Shown here piece after piece: positions 22,701-31,700 of a DNA stretch of 64,000 nucleotides (the stretch's first letter is position 1; each line of letters opens with the position of its first letter). The DNA is taken from the NCBI GenBank assembly GCA_021292105.1, contig CM037874.1, positions 56,646,539 to 56,710,538 of the forward strand, in the 5' to 3' direction. The notes under the pieces were generated by a model. It did no database searches, had not been told where the DNA came from, and was given only the letters and a program-made list of their open reading frames with translations. The DNA is from Anadara kagoshimensis. Its lineage: Eukaryota; Mollusca; Bivalvia; Arcoida; Arcidae. Made by a program: the position numbers and the translations under genes.

Positions 22701-25700
22701 TGTGTGTCATTTTGTTTCTATTATTAAAACTTACAATTTGAGTGTCATCTTTAGTCAATACAGACATGGTGTTCTTCCGTGTACAGTTCACCTTTTTAGA
22801 AACAGCTGCGACCTATTACAGATAGAGTAAAACATAATTTACAGTTGCTGACATTTGATTTGGATGAATGTTACTTTACCTCACATCAGCAATGTCAGCT
22901 ATTCACATCACAAGTTCATTAGGTTTGTGAGTTTTGTGTGAATGTCTGCTATCAGAATTGTTCCATAGAGACCAGTATCAGTTTTTGTTATAGCCATTAT
23001 ATACTTGTTTCTATATACCATGGTTATTTTATTTTATTGTTATGATACTTGTTCCTGTGATTTGTACTGATGTCAGTGGCGGATTCAGCGGGGGGCAATT
23101 GGGGGCGCACGCCCCCCCCCCCCCCCTTTATGTCACTAATAATACATATTTTTCATACTATGATACAGGCATTTTTAATGAAAGATTTTTTCCTCTTTGA
23201 TGCAGCTCAGATTGCACTAGAATGCAGGATGTTTGTGCCATTTTTTTTCAAAATTCTCCGGGGGAGCATGCCCCCGGACCCCCCCTAGAAGCTTCGAGCC
23301 TTTGGCTCTCACATTATACGTCCCCCCTTTCTAAAATTCTGAATCCGCCTCTGGATGTGTATTTATTGAACCTTTATAGTGCTATTACACTTGCCAGTAA
23401 TTTCACAGGTAAACATTACATACCACTAAATTCATTATACTGGTACCAAAACAACCAGTACATGTTAGTTAGGCAAATACAGAAATACATTTTTTCTTAT
23501 TAATCTTATCAGTGATTTGGTTACATTTTTTAAAAACTACCTTCTCCCTCCTTTTAAATTGGGAAAATTTGAAATTCTGAAATACAGCAAAACTGCATAA
23601 TGATTGTTTGCGGCAATAGCTTAGGATCCTCTCTTTGTTATATTGTGACAATATATCAAATGTTTTGTGGGTAAGGACAATTAGATTTAATTTGCTAGTA
23701 TATGACTGTTGTTTTGGGAATTTTAGTGATCAAATTGAGAAAATTTTGTCATTTTCCCACATGGGGGACTACCTTTATTCGGTAGTAAAATTAGGCAAAC
23801 AAAAAAATTTCTGCTAATGAGTTAATCTAACAATTGGGCCTCATTCAAAGTTACATCAGGACATTTAGGGTCAGGTAGGTCATTGTTGTTTGGGTTTTTT
23901 CCAGGTGTGATCATCATGAATATTTCAATTATGACATAACATTTATAGTTGTTCCAAGTAAGAAGGCACAGAAGGGATAATTTTGACATAGTCAAATTTG
24001 TTGTTTTGTTAAAAAGTTCAAAAATTGCTCTATGTACAGAACTAAGTTCACTTTTTCATGAATGAAAAATATGTTTTCCTATTAGTTCAGTATATTTTAT
24101 ATTACGTTTTGACCATTTTTTGTGAGTTTGTTGGAAAATACGACTTTATTCTTGCATTTTCCATGTGCACTGAATTTGTGGAACTACAGTAGGTTCATAA
24201 TACAGGTACCAAGCTAACTAATAAAGGCCTATCACTCCTATCACAGAGATCAAACTCAAAACTAGAACTGTCTCTAGAGAGCTAAATAACCCCCACCCCA
24301 AACATCTATAAGGGTTTAATGTTTTCCGACAACCTTGACCTTTCCAATATGACCTTGATTCAAGGTCATTACACACCTTTGAACATGAAGATTATTCATG
24401 CCAAGTTTTTTTGACAGATGTCCAAAGCAATTATGAAATATGGCCCAGAGATGATTTTACATGGACAAATGGATATGCTGATTCCTATATTACCCCTAAA
24501 ACTAGTTTGTGGGGTATAACAATGGGTTTTGAGGGCTAACACTTTACCCACTCAGTCATCATGACCTTCCAAACAAATTTAATGGTATGTCCTAATCAAA
24601 TAGTTGCCAGTGCATGCAGGAGTTTTTCAATTAAGTTGCAATTGTGCTAAATTCTACCTAATGTTTGGAAATTGTGACCTTGAAATTGACCCAAATTGAT
24701 ATAATAAGGGACTACTAACTAGTGTTGGACCGTTTAATTGATTTAATCGATATCTAATCGTTTAAGCGTCCAATTAGCAATAATCGATTCTAAAATCAAA
24801 TAATCGATCAATTTAGATTATTTACTGAAGTTCGTTTATGGACTGTCTCTTATAAAATAAGTATGAAATTGTAGCTGAAATAAGTGTACTTGGAAAAGAA
24901 AACTAACACAAATGCAAGGAAGAGTAAATGATCAGAAAAATGGAGGATATTTTAAGTCTTAGCTGAGATACAAATATCTTGCAGATATTATCAAGACTAA
25001 AAATTAGAATTTAATCTAATTTACTTTGTAATTTCCGCTTCAATTTATTAACCGATTATAATCTTCCGAATATAACCGATTAATCGATTTTGAAAATGCA
25101 ACTGATTCCCATCACTACTACTAACCATACCTTTGTGTGAATTTAATATTGAAGTCATTCGTGTTGGCATTGCTTCACATAATCTCCGCATATTCTGAGT
25201 AAACAGAATTATTTGAAACAGGAAACCAAATAACAAACATAAAATTATCATACATTTTGTTTATCAATTTGAGCAAGATCATCTGCAACAAATGCTTAAT
25301 ATTTCATTTTTATAAATAGTTATGGTAAAAACTGCACAGGTTGCAGTTGATTTAGCACCTAAGATTTAAAGGCCTATTCAGCTTTAACCACCAACCAACC
25401 CACCCAAAAAAGTGAGTTATGACCCCTGTCATGAGTTTTAGTGTGTAAAATCACTGCTCTGTCATACCTTCCATCTGGTCAGCTGGTTCATAAGCGTAGA
25501 TTTCCCAGCATTTGGCGCTCCAATGATAGCCACACGCAGAATTTTAGCATTAGGAGGCTGATTAGGCTGCATTAAAAACTTCTGGTACAGCTCAACTATT
25601 AACAAATATAAATATTAGTAAAATTACATGTCATGGTAACTTTTAACAAGAGTCCCAAATGGACCTGATTTGCTTGCTAATAATGATTAGCTACACCACA

Positions 25701-28700
25701 TAGGCATAAAATGTTTTGCCACAGTATCACCTCACCTATCCTCTTCATGCCCAATGGCACATAAGGCCCCAATATGCCACAGTATGCTTCTTTAAAATAT
25801 AGCTGTTCCAATGAAATTATTTTCTGCAACAAGCCATGATGTTTATTTGGCTAGATAGATTTTACTATTGTAACAGGAAAGAGAAAAATTGCAGGGTCAG
25901 ACCAGGAATCGAACCCCGGACCTCCTGCACTATAGGCGAGTGCTCTACCACTGAGCTACCCAGACTGCTACATTCTTCCCATTATTATTAAGTTTCCCAT
26001 GGTCCCAAGTTGGAAAACTCAAAATAAGTCCCTCTGATGGACTTATTTGGCCCTTAATTACCAGTCCACCATTTCCACACTGGCCACCAAACTAACAAGG
26101 AGAAAATTGCAGGGTCAGACTAGAAATCGAACCCCAGACCTCACGCACTATAGTTGAGTGCTCTACCACTGGGCTACTCAGACCACTACACTATGAAGTT
26201 ATTACCTCCCTGACACATTTTCACCCCTGGATAAAATTATATAAACAGGCTAAAAGGTAGGTGAGACTTGAGACTTGGAAGAAATCAATCAGGTTTTTTT
26301 CTAACTGTGAAATATAGGAGAGATACAGAGATGGGACATAAAAACAGCCTTACCTTTAGATTGATTGATTGAACGGGGTTTTTCTAGGTTTCCACAAATT
26401 TAAAATAATTAGTAGCCAAATTTCCAAAATTTGTGAAAATATAGTCCTTTTTAAAGTATTTTTCCACAAATTTGCTAAAATAGGTTACTTTTTGAAAGAA
26501 TTACTCAGAAACTAGTAGCCAATGGCGATTTTGGCTACCAGGAATGGAAACATAGGTTTTTAGTTCCAGTCAAAAATATTTCACTTATAATCGAGATGTC
26601 ACCAGCTATAGGTGAATTGGCAGAAATTTTCATCTTTGCGGTGCACTGGGAGCAATAAGCAGAGAAGCTTTTATTTAACATGCCATGCCTGCTGTGACAT
26701 GGGGCATCAGTTCTTAAGGTCTCTTCCGAAGGACCCTATGACTTTCATTTCTAAATGTCAAGTGTTTGACCAAAGAACAGTCACTACCTATTTCCAACTT
26801 CCAAGTCTTGGTCAGACCTGGCCAGGGTTCAAACCCACAACCTCCTACATACGAAGTGAGCCTTACGTTTAGATGTTGGAATTTCTCTCTCGTGTGTCTT
26901 TCCCTCGGTTTGACTACTGTCCAGATTATAGGTTTCTGAATGTTTGAACTGTTTCTGCTGATAAAACATCAACACTCTGCTCCATGTCAGCCCTGAAAAT
27001 AATGAATTAAATAAATTATAAACCACAAACAGGACTTGTGTACATAATTCTTAATCAATCAAACTACAAAAAGTCCATTAATCCAACACAACAATACTAA
27101 TATTGGTGAGTTGAAAAATTTCCATCAAATTCACATAAATTTTCCTGCAATACATCCCCATAATGAAATGCAAATGAAACAGGATATCGCGAGATCATTC
27201 TTTTTTTCTGAGATCCTGCCACTGTCTGGCACACCACTGTTAATGGTACTGCAACTAAAAATTTCGAATATTTCGGATTTTTCCTAAGAAATATAGAAAA
27301 ATAGATTAGAGTTTTGAAAGTTTTGACTCAGTAAATAATCAGCATTTGCATTTAGCCTTTGTCTTCTGTGCTTTCTTAACAGTCTTTTACATGCTTTTAC
27401 TTGCACAATCGACTGTACAGCACTTTGTTTTTTTTTTTTTTATCTTGGACTTCCGGTAGTATGTAGAACAGGTAGGGTGTGTATCTCAAGGCTCTGAATT
27501 TTAATTCAAAAAGTTGTATAAGAACCTAACATAGACAGTTATTTAGTAAGTCATTGGTTGAATACTGATTGAAACATTATATATTTCCCAAAAAAACGTT
27601 AGTTTGAATTTGAATATTGACAATATATCATATAAAACATATTCTATTGTCTACCTGTTCACCCGTCACCATAACCTGCACGGGATACTGGTGTGTTTAC
27701 ATATACCAAACAGTATACTAGTAGTCTACTAGCATTATATAGAACGTAACCAGCATGGGTGATAATGAGAATGTTTATGACGGTAAAAGCTTCACTGAAT
27801 GTTTCAAATTACTGCATAAAAAACTGGATAGCACTGTGGCCTCAATGCAAGCAGAAATTTCCGAGGTTACGGAAAGAGTAAAAGGCCTGGAAACTTACAG
27901 GGATCTCACAGAAGAATCTCTGAGGAATATACAGGAGAAAACGTTACCGGACATTGATGAGAAAATTGAAGGTGAGAAAATTGAGCGCCTCAAACTAGAA
28001 AACTGGGGTAGGAAATGGAATCTTGTGGTCAGGGGGGTTCCAGGAATGCTATAGGAAAATTCTAGAGAGACCGAAAAAGCTATACGGTACTTTTTGAAAA
28101 ATACCCTCAAAATCCAATATAAAATCATTGACAACATGATTTTTCAAGCAGTTCATCGTTTGCCTAGCGGGGATGAATCCAAGAGAAACATCATTGTCAG
28201 ATTCTGTAGCCTAATAGATAGGGATGACGTTTTATATAAAGCCACGAAGTTACCCCCGGGGTCTGGCTTCAGCGTCACTCCAGACCTCGCACCGGAAACT
28301 AGCAAATTAAGGTCTCAGTTACTAAGTGAAAGAGCTCAGCTTCCACCAGAGGAAAAGAAAAAAGCCAAGTTGATTTACATTAAAGATTACCCGTTTGTGA
28401 AACTTATCAAAAGGAAATAATCTGAAAAAAGAGACTCTAAACTTCTTGACTTTCAGTGCTTTATTAACTGTATAATTATTGACTACTTTACAAAACGGAT
28501 CATCAGAATGTTTTTTGTTTAAAACTATCTGTTTTTTTGTTTCAAATGCTATTTCTCTTTCTATTTTTGGTATTTTGAAACATACACATATGATGAATAA
28601 TTATTGTTTGTTTATATTTTCCATGTACACGTGGTTGACCTAATTTTCTGATTGGTGACATACTATATAATTACCCCGCATATAATGGCATAACCAATAC

Positions 28701-31700
28701 ACTTTCATCCGTCAAGGCGGATACATACGTGTTCTAGAGTCGCCAGAAGTCGATTGATTCTTATTTATATATATATATATTTTTAAAATTACAAAATACA
28801 ACTAACAGCTGTACTGTAACATATACCGGTTCCGCTGATATGCAAATCAGGAAGGCCGGGTCATGTATTACCCAATCAGATTTGAGAGAATTATATGCAA
28901 ATTAGGGAAGGTCATCGCATATTACACATTGACCTGCAAACACTTTGTTTTTATCTTTATTCAAATTTGTAATGCGCACACGCAAAGTGGCAGTATCATC
29001 AGCGATTGATGGCGGCCGCAAACTGGTAGAAGAAGTAGACGTCACTACGTCAGTTATACTAAATTAAATATTCTTGTTGTTGTTGTTGTTGTTATCCTAA
29101 ATCTCCTTCTTCGCGAGAAAATGGACTCTATGGAATTTGGAATAACACTATGGAGTTTAAAGTTCCACTATGGAGAAATTAACACTTTGTACTTAAAGAA
29201 ATATTCAGTGAGGGTAAAGGGGGTAACCCGAAATACCGGATCGGCCCTAATTTACCGGATCGACCATGCGATTTACCGGATCGGCGCCGGATCGACCCTT
29301 ATATGTGGTTATATGGCCACATAGATTGAATTATAATGTTGATATCTTTAATAGAAGATGTAATCAATCTTATTTTGATTTTATTTATGGTGTATTGACA
29401 CACAATCATTAAAAAAATCTTATTATAGTCAAGGGGAGATAAATCTTACGATGATAATTGATTGGCACACTTTTAAGTGCGTATCAATAAATAAAATAAC
29501 CTAAAATAATATTAATGTTATACTATTTTGATTTATATTATATATTGATAAATTATAATCAAAACGTCACTTTTCTTACATGTACACTCTTTTCTAATAA
29601 GTACATTATTGACTGGGAATAAGTATAATCTTGACGAGGAAGTACCAATAATTCGTTAAATCAGAGACATATAATATATGTTTTATATGTCTCTGGTTAA
29701 ATGCAAAGGATATAGCACTTCAGGACTATAAAAAATAAAAGTAATAATTGAAATACAAATTGACATATAAACTCATTTATTTAGACAACATTAATTAAAG
29801 TAGCAAGTATAAATATATAATTATGGAAACAAACGTAACCGTGATTATATACATCGCCGGGAAACAAATAAAATACATAATTTAAAAATAAAATATAATC
29901 GGACACAAAAGTTAATCAGACAAAATATAATTAACGACACCGCTTATATAATTATTGATATAAGTTTAAGAAAAAAATTGACTGGGACATATGTATCTAC
30001 ATTTAATAAAAAGGTGAATTTATACAAAACAACGTAAAACAATATCAAATTACCACACCCCAATAAAATCAATACATACAAAATGTAATTCAACAAACAT
30101 AAAACTAGGTCGTATTTAGTATTTTTTCCAGAGTTTTATAAACGCGCACGTCTATGCAAAATGGAAACAGCGTGAAAACACTTCGTGAACGATAAAAAGT
30201 ACCTAAATGGCAATCTTGCGCACTAAAAATGTACCGATCTGGACAAATAAATAAACCTGCGATGCCTCCATACAAACTTTCATTCATATGCGTGATATTG
30301 GACGTATTTTCATCACATGTTGAGTCAATAATAATAGTTTCAATCAATCTGGTCTCAGAACGCAGTTTCATCAAGGGAACAAAGTGATTGGGTACGAACT
30401 CATCACCATATCTTTTTAAAGACCATTTGTGTCCACATATAACCGTGGGTACTGGTGGAGCTGACTTATTTACCTACAACTTTTCTGGGATGTGTTTTCG
30501 AAAAAAAAAAAAAACTCAACGGAAAGTTCCAGGGGGGTATATGATCTGATAGGATGTTTAAGAGCAGCAGTCAAGGCATAATTTAAATCCATCATTATTG
30601 CAAATTTGTCAGTTTTCCTGGTTTCTTTTACTAGGTCGTCAAAAGGGATCTTAATTTGATTAAATTGTACATGTTTCAGGCCTTTATAATGTTAAATTAG
30701 TTAAAAGGATAATGGAGTGGTATAATGACAAAATTTCTTTGGAAACATGGTCCAACGGCCGGGGGAATTACTTGGCAAATCGGAATTTCTATGTTATATG
30801 TTGTCAAGAAATTTGATTCAAAAGAAAGGGTTTCTTATTTCAGCTTCCCATTGTTTCTTTCTCTGTTTTTTCAGTCTGAAAAATAAATCATTAAAACAGT
30901 GAAAGAATCATGACTCAATATAAATTAGTTCCAATTAATAAAAATTCAATGGAAAACATTATTTATCTGTGTAAGTGTAATTAAATATAAATTACTCTTT
31001 CTCTCTCATTCAATTTCAAATTAAAAATGAACAAAGTTTCACCCATTTTTAAAAGAAAGAATTAAAACATTATAATAATTTTAAATAACCAAAATTGTTA
31101 AAAAGTTACTTTTTGTGTCTAAATATTTTTATGACGGGCCATTATTTTATCCGAGCAGCATTATGTCAATAATAACTTTTTACGCACTTCACTGCTTCAT
31201 GGACAAAAGGCCGCCGCGTGCTGTCAATCAACTAATTAACGCCTCCTATTAATACCACTGATAGCGAAGCCCTGCTGAGTCAATTAAAGACATTGAATGA
31301 ACTTACCTGTTGCGTCTCGTAACGGATCGACTTCAAGATTTGATTGGTCCAAAGTGTTAAAGGAAGGCGGTCCTTTCGCTTGGGCATGTCAATTATTATT
31401 ACAACATGGCGATTGGCATATCCTCGACCGTCCGTGATTCGAGACTCTAATAGAAAACGAACTAAATTTGCTAACGCAAATAGAATTTGAGAGCTGAAAA
31501 ATAGACAACTGATTTTTCTGGATAGTTTCACAGTAAATACCTAAATTTTGTCTTTAATGCATGAAATCGTCACTGCCGAGACGATACTCGCGTATAATAA
31601 CTGAAAACAAAAATGGCCTCGAATCTTAGGACGCTCTCGATTTTAGGACGGTCAACGATAGTGTTGAACCTTAACTAATAATAATAATGATATTTTCGAG

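Noticed and set aside
25131-25194. Exon-like 64-nt segment on the minus strand with good acceptor (tttactcag) and donor (GTATGG), reading [17 protein letters not shown].
   Set aside because: It ends in phase 1 and does not fit the phase-0 DTPG exon. The true switch I exon at 22735-22812 matches Era and fits both phases.
25885-25975. Possible tRNA gene on the minus strand.
   Set aside because: A and B boxes are good but the anticodon stem does not pair, and a diverged duplicate lies 215 bp away; SINE-like.
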